Part shown: one piece after another, positions 1 to 10,208 of the stretch
How the letters are laid out: each line of letters begins with the position of its first letter
Numbering within the stretch: the first letter of the stretch is position 1
Assembly (NCBI GenBank): GCA_022453515.1
Contig: JAJNNY010000074.1
Span: forward strand, 98,568-162,567
Reading direction: 5' to 3'
Source: Astrocystis sublimbata
Lineage: Eukaryota; Ascomycota; Sordariomycetes; Xylariales; Xylariaceae
DNA length: 64,000 nt
Notes under the pieces: model-generated
Seen by the model: only the letters and a program-made list of their open reading frames with translations
Told to the model about the DNA's origin: nothing
The model's database searches: none
Program-made: the position numbers and the translations under genes

Positions 1-538
1 CATGGAGAGACGACCTGACAGAATATAGCGATGTATCAAGTTGTCGACAATTTATATTTATCTTTCTTGTTCCATAGATAGTATAGCATTTTATGTAATA
101 TTTTTATCAATGTCGCACCTGATGTGGAGGGGTTAAGTACGTGCGTTGATGTACCAAGATACGTGACTCATTAAGGTTCATAGTCGGACCTCGGTTGAAC
201 CGCCCGGCCCCGATCGACAAAGAGCAACATCCGCGCTCCGCACCCGGAGGGCGTAATGACCGATGATCCACCTATCTTACACGATGCATGCATGATCGAG
301 TGGGCGATAATTTATTACCCCAGGTTGATGTAGGTAGGTAGGATTGCGCATCTTCATTGCTGTATCCATCCATACCATGCTTTTGTTTTGTCAATCCAAA
401 TGTTATTTGTACCCAAACATACATACACATGTGAGGATGTAGATACTTTACATAAGTCGTGATAGTCAATACCAGGTATACACCAGATATAAAATCTTCA
501 CACTACCTGCCAAGTAATACATGCATGATACGGCAGCC
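1..538. other. Left-edge intergenic DNA, no gene seen
   Basis: This stretch lies downstream of the minus-strand PPR gene and presumably contains its 3' UTR. Only short, composition-driven open frames occur. A tandem run of the taggtag type sits near 329-343. I see no RNA gene. Confidence 0.6.
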
Positions 539-3500
539 TCATTCACGTCTACCTTCGTTCTCAGCCCCCATGCTCCTCCCCGTTTCCCCTTCCTGGGTAT
601 CCTCTGCCTCTTCAATAGCAGCAATGCTATCCGAGAACTCCGAGTTTCCAAAAATCTCATCTTCCAGGATCGAATACACGCGCGTCATAGACTTGATCGC
701 TCTCGTAGCCTGTATGTGGTCTCTTTCGACCTCGTGGAGCAAGGTCGCCGCCTCGCTGGACCACGGCGCCTGCTTGCTGAGCTCGACATAAGCTTGTGCG
801 AGGCGGTAGAGCGTCGTGGCCGTGGGGCGCAGGTAGAGCGCCGAGGAACCCTTGCGGCGCGTCTCCAGGGGCAGCTTGGTGCGCATCGCCTCATTCCGGC
901 GGGCCATGAACCAGCCCGTCCAATTGGGCATCAGCACCTTCTCGCACACCGTGAAGGCCTGCTTGAACTGCTGCATCTGCACGAGCGCCTGCACGTAGTA
1001 GTTCCAGTTCTTGCTGTCCACCTGGAAGCCGGCGTCGAGCAGGTTCTTGATCAGCAGCCGCAGGTCGGACACGTTGCCCTCTTTGAGATACATCTCCTGC
1101 ATCACGCGCAGGCCGCCACACAGGACATATCGGTATTTCGGGGAGATCCTGTTGTTGTAGGGGAGATCAGGTTTATAATCGGCCGAGCGCGCTTCCCTCT
1201 GGGCGGTGCTGAAGAGAAGCCGCCATGTCGACTTGACACGATCGAACTCTTGGTCCTGGAGACCAGAGAGCATGACAGCATTCAGCATGGATATAGGCAA
1301 GACGCCCTCGTCATTGGAAGTGCCTTGGAAGACATTGCGATACACATCGACCAGTTCGTTGACACGGACACCGTCGTTCATCTGCGCGAAAATGTTCATC
1401 ATGGTACTGAATTGATAGACCTCGCGTGAGGATCGGAGCAATTGTCCTGATCGCGCAGGTGCCGAGCTGGCGGCGGCGTTGGAGCCCTTCATGCTGCCTG
1501 CGCGGGGTCCATAGATCCGGAAGAAATGACGCATTGCGCGACTCAGCCATTCGGTCTCGTTCCACTGCGCCTGCTGACGCGGCGGCATATTCCTGTATTG
1601 TGCAAGGGCTTGGCTGAGGCGGAAGACGATATCTTCCGTGATGGGAACGTTGTTCTCGTTCATAAGCAGGCAGAGGCGTCGGATCAGCGCTGGCTCCCCA
1701 GTACGAAGTAAGGACCCCATTACGATCTGAAAATGTGACGGTGTCACGTCGAACACCTTTTCCTTCAGGGCCACGGTCAGGAGACTCAAGGCATGTTGTG
1801 ACTGACGGCATAGGCCGAGTCCGAGCAGCAGCTGTTGGTAGGTGAATTGGTTGTAAGGTATGTTCCTCCCGGCCATGGTGTTAAGGACTTTGTTGATACT
1901 GGCGAGATCACGGCGGAGAGCATTATAGTACAGGAGCTTGTTCCACATCCGTGTCGAGACAATGCCCTTGGCTGAAGCACGCGCACATACATCCTCGGCT
2001 TCCTTGAAAAGATCATTCTGGCAATACCCATCGACGAGGCTGCTAAGCATAGCCTCATTGGGAGTCACGTTCACATGGCGGGCGCGGCGGTATAGATCGA
2101 CAGTAAAACTGATATCGCCTCTCGACCCAGCCATCTGCATCAAAGTGCCGAAACTATAAAGATCGGGCACGGTCGCGAGACACAGGCTATCGAAAGTGCC
2201 GATGGCGCCGTCGTAATCGTCAGCCTTGACGTACGCATTAAGCAGGATGTTCCAGCTATACGTCGAGGGCTCTACCTTGAACTTGTTGATCATGTCATCA
2301 AAGATGCGCTGGGCCTCTTCGGGTTCGGCGTTGACGGCGTGGACCTGTAGAAGATGGGAGAATATGTCGCTACCTTCTTGGCCATCAAAGATATTCGCAG
2401 AGTGATCGTCGCGGAAACGCTCGACATATTCGATCCAAAGCGGGTAAACTCGGTCCTTGCTGCCGCGAGCGGCATAAAAGCCCAAGTGTGTCTGATAGGC
2501 GCGGCGAGACGGCGCGTCGTGAAAGCGATGCCAGTCGTCCCAGAGCAGTTCGACGCCGGCCATCTTCTTGGCCACGGAGATGCTCAGTCTCGTGTAGGCT
2601 CTGAAGACGCGGTGCAAAGAGGCGTGGGTAGGTGTAATGCCAGGCAGGTCTCGGTAGATGGCATATACGTCGATCGACACCTGTTTCCTGTCGGCGGTCT
2701 TGGGCGCTCTCATATAATCTTCGAAGGCGAGTGAATCCTTTGTGGTGAGTAGCAAGGGAACGACCTGGGGATCGGTGCAGGTGACCAGGGCCCTCCTGAC
2801 CAGGATTCTCTGCAAGATCAGCAGCGCTTCTCTCTCTGACTCGGTGGCGGGGGAGGGGCTAGAGGCGTCGTTCAGGCGTGTCTCGATGTAGTCGGGAAAC
2901 AGCAAAACCTTCTCGGCGAGACCGGGGACTGCAGCTAGGTGCTTCAGATCGCCGATGATTTCATTGAAGTCCCAGCGGGCCGCCATTTCGGGGTAGAGAT
3001 TCCAGATGTTCTCTAAGACACTGGTAGTGGAAGATCGGAGGGCAGAGGCCATTAACAAATCCAGAGCGTCGACAAGGGTCGTGGTTTTGAGGACACCAGA
3101 CCGCAGTGCTCGCTCGAAGATAGATAGGGCTTCCGAGTCATTTTGCAGGTTGACCTCGGCCGAAACGCCGGCAACAAATACATCATTGTCCCAACTCGTC
3201 TCGTCGAGCTTGTGAAAGAGCTCCGAGATCTTCCACGAATCGACCACGCGGCCGGTGCCGGCGAGGAATGCTAGGACGCTATTGAAATAGGTGTCTTGAG
3301 AAGTCTCAGTGAGGGACTTGTAGTGGCGCCACAGGAGATCGGCGTCTTCGAGATTGCTTCGCTTCAGAATCTGATCGAGGGCGGCGGCGTGACCGCTGTT
3401 GTCAAGTTTGAGCAGCGCCTCCTTCTGTTTGGCCTCCAGGGTCTCGTCCGCGACGTCTTCAGTTTCTCGCACAGCATCAGGCGGATTCTCATTCCCAAGG

Positions 3501-3973
3501 GCAGCGGAATTGGGTGCGGACCCGGGCTCGTCCGGTTGGTGAGGCGAAGACGAGTTGTAGAGGCGATGGGACACGTGTGAGGGCCTGGGTCGGAGGCGCA
3601 GTCGATCAGGGCGGGCGGGCACAACGGATGAGAGGCGGCTGCGCATCAAGGTCAGGGCACCAGTCGGGTAGAGGAAGTCGAGCAGGAACGCCGAGGCGCT
3701 CAGAGGCGGGGGCTTCGAGGGATCGGGGGTTCTCGCGACGGCACTGGTGATGGCGCGGTGGGCGGGATCAGCAGAGATGGGTTCCGGGACGGCATGGTGG
3801 TCGAGGGTGCCGTGCATCAGGGCGTGCCAGGCGGTGGTGAGCTCGATGTCGACGGCGCCATGCTGCCAGAAAGCGGTGTGCAGCTGTCTCGCGGCGCGGA
3901 GGGGCTTCTGGTTGGGCGGCGGGAGAGCTCGCAGGCCGCATGGGTCCAGACAGGCCGCTGTCCTCTCGAGCAT
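539..3973 (-). CDS. cya5: Pentatricopeptide-repeat protein, Cya5/Pet309-like mitochondrial translation factor
   Basis: Single-exon gene of 1144 residues. The N-terminus (MLERTAACL, then an Arg/Ala-rich stretch and QLHTAFWQHGA) resembles the opening I remember for fungal proteins annotated as translation regulator Cya5, and its basic composition fits a mitochondrial presequence. Degenerate PPR helical hairpins begin near residue 545; a clear one reads STYSWNILLNAYVKADDYDG (about 570), and others follow to about 780. A second helical stretch ends near 1090, before an acidic C-terminus. Established knowledge: Pet309 in yeast and cya-5 in Neurospora are needed for translation or stability of COX1 mRNA. 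Length fits that group. The assignment rests on remembered family appearance, so another large mitochondrial PPR protein remains possible. The long plus-strand frame at 521-1429 is an antisense shadow. Confidence 0.82.
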   Translation of the reverse strand: MLERTAACLDPCGLRALPPPNQKPLRAARQLHTAFWQHGAVDIELTTAWHALMHGTLDHHAVPEPISADPAHRAITSAVARTPDPSKPPPLSASAFLLDFLYPTGALTLMRSRLSSVVPARPDRLRLRPRPSHVSHRLYNSSSPHQPDEPGSAPNSAALGNENPPDAVRETEDVADETLEAKQKEALLKLDNSGHAAALDQILKRSNLEDADLLWRHYKSLTETSQDTYFNSVLAFLAGTGRVVDSWKISELFHKLDETSWDNDVFVAGVSAEVNLQNDSEALSIFERALRSGVLKTTTLVDALDLLMASALRSSTTSVLENIWNLYPEMAARWDFNEIIGDLKHLAAVPGLAEKVLLFPDYIETRLNDASSPSPATESEREALLILQRILVRRALVTCTDPQVVPLLLTTKDSLAFEDYMRAPKTADRKQVSIDVYAIYRDLPGITPTHASLHRVFRAYTRLSISVAKKMAGVELLWDDWHRFHDAPSRRAYQTHLGFYAARGSKDRVYPLWIEYVERFRDDHSANIFDGQEGSDIFSHLLQVHAVNAEPEEAQRIFDDMINKFKVEPSTYSWNILLNAYVKADDYDGAIGTFDSLCLATVPDLYSFGTLMQMAGSRGDISFTVDLYRRARHVNVTPNEAMLSSLVDGYCQNDLFKEAEDVCARASAKGIVSTRMWNKLLYYNALRRDLASINKVLNTMAGRNIPYNQFTYQQLLLGLGLCRQSQHALSLLTVALKEKVFDVTPSHFQIVMGSLLRTGEPALIRRLCLLMNENNVPITEDIVFRLSQALAQYRNMPPRQQAQWNETEWLSRAMRHFFRIYGPRAGSMKGSNAAASSAPARSGQLLRSSREVYQFSTMMNIFAQMNDGVRVNELVDVYRNVFQGTSNDEGVLPISMLNAVMLSGLQDQEFDRVKSTWRLLFSTAQREARSADYKPDLPYNNRISPKYRYVLCGGLRVMQEMYLKEGNVSDLRLLIKNLLDAGFQVDSKNWNYYVQALVQMQQFKQAFTVCEKVLMPNWTGWFMARRNEAMRTKLPLETRRKGSSALYLRPTATTLYRLAQAYVELSKQAPWSSEAATLLHEVERDHIQATRAIKSMTRVYSILEDEIFGNSEFSDSIAAIEEAEDTQEGETGRSMGAENEGRRE

Positions 3974-4638
3974 CTGTCAAGAGGCGTATGCGCCGAGCAG
4001 AGGAGGTCTGGGGGATGAGGTGTGAGGCGTGAGGCAACGGCTCAAGAGAAAGAGAGAGAGCCCAGCCCGTCCCGACGACGGAGAGAGGTGTGTGTGGTGG
4101 TGGTGGTGGTGTGCACACGCTTCAGGGCATCGCAGCGCCGAGAGGTCGAAAGCGACGAAGTCACTAGGTAAGCCGGGTTATGTAGTAGTGAAAATGAAGG
4201 TACCTAGGTGGTAGGTGTGGGTGTAAGTGTTGGTGAGGGCGACGATGCGCTCGCGCACACGTTGTATCAAGTGGCTGTGAGGCTGTGATGTCGCTTCTGT
4301 TCCTGGCACTTTTCTTCGTGCTTTCCCCCCGGTGCCCCCGGTGCCCCAGTCCGTTGCCCGATTTGTGGATCAACAAGATAGAGCTACAAGTACTCAGTAC
4401 AGCTTCAAGACTGCCCCTCGAGGCGGGGTGTCAAGTACAGTCTACCTGGCACAGCTCCACGATGGCGGGGCACTAGCATCATCCATCCGCGTCATGGATT
4501 GGACCGTCCATCACTTACATGGTGCATGTGTGCTGCCTAGAAGTCGATGGGAAGGTACTTACCTAGGTATTCAGTTTACTTTAGATGTATCTATTGGCTT
4601 AAGGTAAGTAACAACCTGGGACGAGTATCTCGAGATGA
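3974..4638. other. Intergenic region with GT/GGT microsatellite
   Basis: This is the 5' flank of the PPR gene and the 3' flank of the gene at 4978-5776. It holds a GT/GGT simple repeat at about 4090-4114 and two copies of the TACCTAGGT-type motif (about 4199-4211 and 4559-4571). No convincing coding sequence was found. Confidence 0.6.
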
Positions 4639-4977
4639 CTAAGGCTCGATTGGGGTAAGCATAGCTCCCCCGCTCTCCCCCAGGCTCGGCTTCCATTCAC
4701 TGAGGTTCTTAATGTCCCTACTCTGCGCATACTCAACATACGAGGCAAACTTCATTCGTTGGCACGCCATTTTCTGTAAAGCGTGGGGATTATTCGTGAC
4801 CGAACAGTAGCTCGAGCGCATTGTGAGCAGATCACACGACATCTCCAATGAATCCCGACCATCATAAAATACAAAGACATGCATGCAATCAACACCCCAC
4901 ATCCATTTGCAGCCACTTGAGGGCTTGAGTCTTGATACACGGACCTTCTTGCAGGCCCACGGTTGTGCAGACGACAT
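4639..4977 (-). other. In-frame open extension beyond the stop of the 4978-5776 gene
   Basis: The minus-strand reading frame of the upstream gene ends with TAA at 4980-4978. The next codon is ATG, and the same frame stays open for another 112 codons to TAG at 4639. The translated extension has normal protein composition, with stretches such as CMHVFVFYDGRDSLEMS and FASYVEYAQSRDIKNLSE. This looks like one longer protein with a nonsense codon. Alternatives are stop readthrough, a weak intron that removes the stop (a poor GTTTTG donor in AAAGTTTTG and an AG after TGCA would delete 63 bp in frame), or chance openness. Confidence 0.4.
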
Positions 4978-5776
4978 TTAATGATAGTCGGCGATCTTGT
5001 CCCCCAAAACTTTGCGATCAAACTCGGTAGGGATCCACTTGAATGCCTGGTGATGCTCGCCTTTTTCGAAATAGTAGCACCACCAAGCGAACACGGCGGC
5101 CGGTACCCACTGAACGGCATCCATATCGCGGCCGTGGAGGAGTCGGTGCAGGAGCGTGTCCCAGAACATGTCATGGTGCTCATACTCGACCATAGCCGGA
5201 GCAATGATGCTCTGTCCCATCTCGAGTAGATCATCAAACTCATCGCACCATATAAAGAAATAGCTGCTGCTTTCACGACCATGCATATCTTGATAGGCTT
5301 GCCAGGCCGCCGCACGCTGTTTGAAGATCTCGTGGCGTTGATAGTTGAGCTCGACGATCCGGCCAATGCAGGCCTGCACATCCTTGTCGAGGGCTGGGCG
5401 GTAGTCAGGGTCCTTCTCCAGAAACATGTCTAGGTATTACCCGTCAGTTCATTCGCAAAACAGATGGCATGGGATTGGCAGCCGTACATAGAGATACAGC
5501 CCATGGACTCTGGCTTGCTTTGTCCCGCGCCAGCTTGTAAACCACTAACGGCATAATCTTGGGGCCTAATCTTCCAAGAGCAGCAAATTGTTCTGTTTGG
5601 AGGTCGGCAAAGTCCGTCTCGGCCGCTGATGATGTGTGGCACACGGCGAGTGCGGCGGTCCATCTTGATTCAAACTGGTCCACGGCTAGTGGGAAAACCT
5701 CTTCGATGTCAAGATAGAGCTTCGTGGCTGAATCCACGGCTTCTTGTGTTGGTGATGAGGCTGGTGTCGCCCCCAT
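4978..5776 (-). CDS. Unnamed fungal protein family, member A (two exons, two-repeat form)
   Basis: Exon 1 is 5776-5488 and exon 2 is 5429-4978. The 58-bp intron has GTACGG donor, CTGAC branch and CCTAG acceptor, and joining it in phase 1 gives ...AVSLYMFLEKDPDYRP.... The product is about 246 residues with two similar units: FAALGRLGPKIMPLVVYKL followed by SLYMFLEKDPDYRP, and FDDLLEMGQSIIAPAMVEYE followed by LLHRLLHGRD. Similar repeats occur in many hypothetical proteins of filamentous fungi; I know no function. The genes at 6699-8418 and 9402-10208 share the first unit and the same intron position. The start lies inside a 26-bp tandem duplication that creates an overlapping upstream ORF, and the ORF is followed in frame by further open sequence, so the gene may be decaying. 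Confidence 0.65.
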
Positions 5777-5814
5777 GATGAAGAGGCCGGTGTCGCCCCC
5801 ATGATGAAGAGGCC
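5763..5814. repeat. 26-bp tandem duplication spanning the start codon of member A
   Basis: Two identical 26-bp units, 5763-5788 and 5789-5814, each contain a minus-strand ATG, with adenines at 5776 and 5802. Because 26 is not a multiple of three, the upstream ATG is out of frame with the gene. It opens a 38-codon upstream ORF (5802-5686) that overlaps the main coding start. Confidence 0.9.
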
Positions 5815-6698
5815 GTGTATCTGGTGCAGTATGAGTGTCGTCTTGAGATGACGGGATGGCAGATGATGGAGGTAAAGTAGATAGATACCTAGGTACTTAG
5901 TGAGTAGTTGGCTGGATTGATGCTGGGTTTGTTGTCAATTTGCAGGTAGGTACTCTGGCCATTATACGCAGTAATTACGTGTGTAAGTTGGGTTAGAGGT
6001 GGGTAGGATGTAGGTAGGTAGCTGCCCCACTACCATCTAGGTCTGCGAGGGATCGAGTGGCAGAGTGTTCCAAGGTTGTTTGTTACAGTAGCTGCACCGA
6101 TGTTGATTGGCTAGCTGGTTTCACTACATCGGGATACGGCTGCAGACGCACCTTCCCTATATATTACCTGCCTCAACAACTCTATCACTCGGTCCCTCGA
6201 CCCTCGGCCCTCAGTCTCTTATGTTTAGAGAAAGATTGTTACGTAAGTAAGTAGGTACTTGATGGTATTGTATATATTTCGGACACAAACATTTGCAATC
6301 GTAAGTTTATCTCCTAAAACAACTATTAGCTTGAACATTCAACAGCCAGTGGTAGGGGTTATGGTGCAGTCACCAGTGAATACCATTGCTGCTATGTTGC
6401 CCCTGTCTAGCATATATTATTACTACTTAGGTACCTAGGTGGTGTAGTGAGTGACATTAGAGCCCTCAGCAGGTCCTCTGGATGGTCATAAGTGAATACA
6501 CTCTGCGCCTTACAGCTACGCACTAGTTATATTTGATTGGGTGCACTTTAGGAAACAGATCTTGTTTGCTGGCGATGCCTTTCACACCCTCCCCTCTCAC
6601 AACCTCCTCTCCCATAACCTCTTCTCTCGCAAACTCTGTCTTCTGAGGTTACAGTTGAACATTTGACCCCAAGTTCCCAAACCCACAAGTAATTCATC
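5815..6698. other. Intergenic region between two divergent family members
   Basis: This is the shared upstream region of members A (minus) and B (plus). It is rich in taggtaggta-type runs and holds TACCTAGGTAC at about 5887 and GGTACCTAGGTGG at about 6430. A pyrimidine-rich CCTCTCC/CCTCTTC run lies just upstream of member B. No supported gene. Confidence 0.55.
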
Positions 6699-8418
6699 AT
6701 GTCTCGAGCTCCTCGAGGTCCTCAAGCTTCTCGCCTCCACCATACAAATGATAAGCGATACCGTCCTACCCCGACCCTCGACGAAGCTCGCCAACCTTCC
6801 GAAGGCGAATTAGGGTGCTACCAAACCGGACCCCAGAGGCATCCCAATCTTGGTCGCTGTGGCAGCTTTCGGGTTTGGGAGTTGAGACAAACGGAGCAAG
6901 ATGAGAAGGAAGGCAAAGTCTTCCCCGACATCGTAATCAATAACGACAACTTCAATTGTATTGCATGGTCAGTCGGCCACACGGATCGATGGCTTCAACC
7001 AGGAAGAGAGATGAACGACACCTGTAAGTTTGTTCACGGCCCAATCTTGACTGCATTGTTCATGTAACTTACGGCCCCGACTCCCATTGTAGATACGCTG
7101 TATCGGTTCGTACAATGTGGACCTGATGAAGCAGAAGTCGACGTGTACCGGATCGAGGATGCACCGCTCACGCGGCTTAACGCCTCTGGGGAGCTGAAGC
7201 CAAACCCACAGTCACTCATTAAACATGCACATCGACGAGATTATCCCCAGTTCGACAGCTCTCCCCATCATGGATGCTCCTCGAAACTGGGCTTCGGCTC
7301 ATTTGTGGCGCACAACCGGAGCGCTTTGGAAGACAATCGGAGTTGGAACTCAAGATATCCCCCAGTCGGCTTTGGCACCATATATCAGCACTGGAAACGT
7401 AGTCCGGAGCACTTCTCTTTCCCAGGAAAAGAACACAATGCTGTGGAGTGGACTGGGCACTTTCCGGATGACCCGGTATTCGAACTCGGATATGGCGAGA
7501 ATCCTCCCGGTCATCAAGATAACCTGAAAGGGGTACCTCGCAGCCTCACTGCGAACAATAACTCCAATCACCATGCAAAACGTAACACCTCCTTGCCGGA
7601 ATACGCAAAGGTCTCTCGAATGAGACCCTATGATCCAATTCCCCCGGCTCGCCGAGACGCTAGAGTATGGGCCCAACAGATCTACGATGCTCTCTTCCAG
7701 TGGTCTCCCGGAAGAGTTAAAACCTTCAACGACAGGTTCCATGCTTGGACACGAAGCTGGAAGTTATCCATAAGCCCCAGTGAATCAGAGTAAGCTAGGC
7801 CTTCTGTAGTAGGCATATCAACACAACGGTGGACAGCATACTAACTTCATTGTGTTAGCGCCGAGGTCCGTTGTGTCAAGTGCTTTTGCACCAGAGTGAA
7901 GGAATATAGCAGTGGCCTAGTAGTGAAGTAGAAGTGTAGGGGTCAGGTGTCAATTCTATTGATTCCTGGGCTCTCCCATAGGGTGGGAGTCGCCCAGTCC
8001 TTATATACACAGATCTAGTAGCCCAAATAGCCCCTACAGGGGAGCCCCTAGGTCATAATGAGGCCCTGGCTACGGAGCTCCTAGGTCATAGTGATGCCCT
8101 TGCTACCGTGACACCTGACACGTTGCCAAGTCAAAGAATTCGCAGAGCTGGTGAGCATGGGGCGAGAATTTACTCCACTTGTTGTTCATCAACTCCTTGA
8201 TCCATCCAACTTTACGGCCGTTTTTCTCTGTATGTCTTCCCCTTATGGTCACTTGTATATGATGGCCAACATATTTCTGACATGAAACCAATTCAGACAA
8301 TGCTCTAGAGCGAGATACGAGATACCGTGTCGACCCCGACGATCAGCTCAACTTCCAGGTTCTGCAGCGCCAGAGCAACTTGATCATTGATATCAATGAA
8401 GGTCGAATGTGGTGGTGA
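6699..8418 (+). pseudogene. Unnamed fungal protein family, member B, disrupted by a solo LTR
   Basis: Exons read as 6699-7023, 7093-7789, 7859-7873 joined across an insertion to 8126-8229, and 8297-8418. All introns are GT..AG, and the second has a CTAAC branch. Exon 3 is split by a 247-bp element flanked by the 5-bp duplication CGTTG. Without the element and one CGTTG, the frame runs straight on as ...DAEVRCQVKEFAELV..., matching member C (NARDRCCCNEFHELF). The exon-4 junction gives VFLYNALERDTRYR, the same position and phase as VFLYNYLENDKKYL in member C and VSLYMFLEKDPDYRP in member A. The N-terminal 300 residues are unrecognised and low in hydrophobic content. With the element present, translation stops within it at about 7929. 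Function unknown. Confidence 0.75.
7874..8120. mobile_element. Solo LTR (247 bp) inserted in member B
   Basis: The element begins TGTCAAGTG and ends CACCTGACA, so it has TG...CA ends with short inverted termini (8 of 9 match). It is flanked by a perfect 5-bp target duplication, CGTTG, at 7869-7873 and 8121-8125. It contains a TATA-like ttatatac near 8000 and two diverged 32-bp direct repeats at about 8041-8105 built on CCTAGGTCATA. These properties fit a solo long terminal repeat left by recombination of an LTR retrotransposon. A smaller inverted pair, GTCAGGTGTCA at 7942-7952 against the right end, also exists, but only the 7874-8120 limits give a target duplication and an unbroken host frame. 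Confidence 0.85.
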
Positions 8419-9401
8419 TTGACAGGTGTCACAATCCATACATGAACGACTCCAAACTGCTTGGTCTGCTATGGTTGATCGCACGAGGAGAGCTGTAGAA
8501 GACGGATGGAATTAACTCTAAGAATCGTTGAACAAGTACTACCATGCGCAAGTTGTCGAGGTCACGGGACTACCAGCACATAGGTAGGTAGGTAGTCACT
8601 AGTGTGTACCTAATCAGTAATGGGAATAGCCATCAAGTGTGATCAATACATCTACGTAGGATCAACACATCTAGTAGTGCCCCAAGTTATCAAATGTTGT
8701 CTGAAACCTGATTCAATGCCTTGGAATATTCTATGTTTGCTTTTAATTAAATTGCAATGATAATTCAGACATGTTGACAGAGTTTCCCAACGCCAAGGCC
8801 AAGGGCAATGCTTGTCTTGCTGGTAATTACAGCTCGTAATGATAGAGGGTTCTATTGAACCGATAATTCACAGTAGTCGTCTCCTAGAGTTAGTACCTAT
8901 GCTAGGTGCTTAGGTAACATTGGTGCACCAGTATCTGTTGAGCGGCAGAGTAAGAATTTCCTTGCTTGTCTAGTAGCTATAGTGATACTTGTTGGTTAGC
9001 TAGACTTGTTGAGGCATGTTTGGATAGCTGTTACCTAGGTAAGTAGTTGATGTTTGTCAGGCATATTTCGAAAACGCATGTTTGCTTAGAATGGGGCAGT
9101 CAAGCATTCACTTATGAGTATCAAAGGTCCTTGGCCATTAAGCAGTTCTAGTTCTGCCTGGTGACCATAGCACCGAGGTACCTAAGCAAACAAGTCTCAC
9201 TTCTGCCAAAGTTTTGGTGAATGCAGTGAGGTGCGGCGAGTTATAAAAGACCAGAGCGGCCCCAGAGAAAGAAAGTCTCCCAGTTCTCTTGCCGTGTCAA
9301 CAACAGCCTTTTCTTTGGCCCTGATACACCTTACTTTCTTCTTCTTCCCCCAGAGTCAAAGCGTATCTCTTAACTGAAGTCTTTTGAGTCGCTATCCTAC
9401 A
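8419..9401. other. Intergenic region upstream of member C
   Basis: No coding sequence recognised. It contains taggtaggtaggtag at about 8581 and GTTACCTAGGTAAG near 9031. The first bases after the stop of member B resemble those after the stop of member C (tggtgattgacaggtgtcac against tggtgattgataggcgtcac), which supports origin by duplication. Confidence 0.55.
9241..9249 (+). promoter_or_regulatory. TATA box of member C
   Basis: TTATAAAAG lies 153 bp upstream of the first in-frame ATG (9402), followed by a pyrimidine-rich stretch (about 9328-9350), the usual layout of a fungal promoter and 5' UTR. Confidence 0.5.
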
Positions 9402-10208
9402 ATGCCTCCCGTTCAGCTTCCGAACAACGGCAATGGCCGTTCTTCACCAATGCCCACCCAATCGCAGCTGCTTAGTGATGGCGATCTACAGCGTGATCAA
9501 TCAAGCGCCGAAAACTCACAGGATGCTGTAGCGCTGGAGCAGGCACCTTACCAGGGGAAGACACATGTATCGACCTTGCCAGAGATCTGCGATTTGTTGA
9601 ATTGCCAAGTTACTGTAGAGTCACCGTCACCATCCGGGTCGAAGAAGTACGCCAAGGTCCCTCAAACGGGTCCATTTGCCCCAATCCAACGGATACGCCA
9701 GGCGGCTGAAGATTCGGCCATCAATGCCTACGGAACTATCCGTGAGTCGAACCCAGAACTAGTTCAGGAGTTCGAAGTCAAGTGGATTGCTTGGAAAGAA
9801 GCCTGGTACTCGGACAAAGTTAGCCGTTCATCTAAGTAAGCTAGACTCTCCGTAAATTTGTCAGTATAATAGCGTCTTGGCACTAGTATATTGACGTCAC
9901 TATAAACAGTGCCCGGGATCGCTGCTGTTGCAACGAATTCCACGAGCTTTTTCACATAGGACCAATCATTCGCCCCCTTGTTATTTACAAGCTTCTTGAT
10001 CCTGGTAACTGGACGGGTGTTTTTCTCTGTAAGTATTACGCGCTCGCATATGAATCTATCAAGTACCTGACCTGACGCTCATGATCCAGACAACTATTTG
10101 GAGAACGACAAGAAGTACCTCATCGATCCCGGCGATGTGATCAATTTCCTTACTATGCAGCTCCATAACAATCTCATTGTCAATATCAACCAAGGGCGAG
10201 AGTGGTGA
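9402..10208 (+). CDS. Unnamed fungal protein family, member C (intact, three exons)
   Basis: Exons are 9402-9835, 9910-10028 and 10090-10208, with introns of 74 and 61 bp. The first ATG in frame is at 9402. The joined protein is about 223 residues. Its N-terminal 90 residues are polar and probably disordered. The C-terminal part aligns by eye with members A and B: KYAKVPQTGPFAPI, a helical segment around EFEVKWIAWKEAW, then FHELFHIGPIIRPLVIYKLL and VFLYNYLENDKKYLIDPGD. It ends soon after the first repeat unit (VNINQGREW), whereas member A has a second unit. There is no signal peptide or membrane segment, so it is probably intracellular. It is the only copy of the three without visible damage. 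Function unknown. Confidence 0.7.

Noticed and set aside
521..1429. 302-codon plus-strand frame opposite the PPR gene
   Set aside because: It is an antisense shadow of a GC-rich coding region. The minus strand encodes a recognisable PPR protein and the plus-strand translation has no family features.
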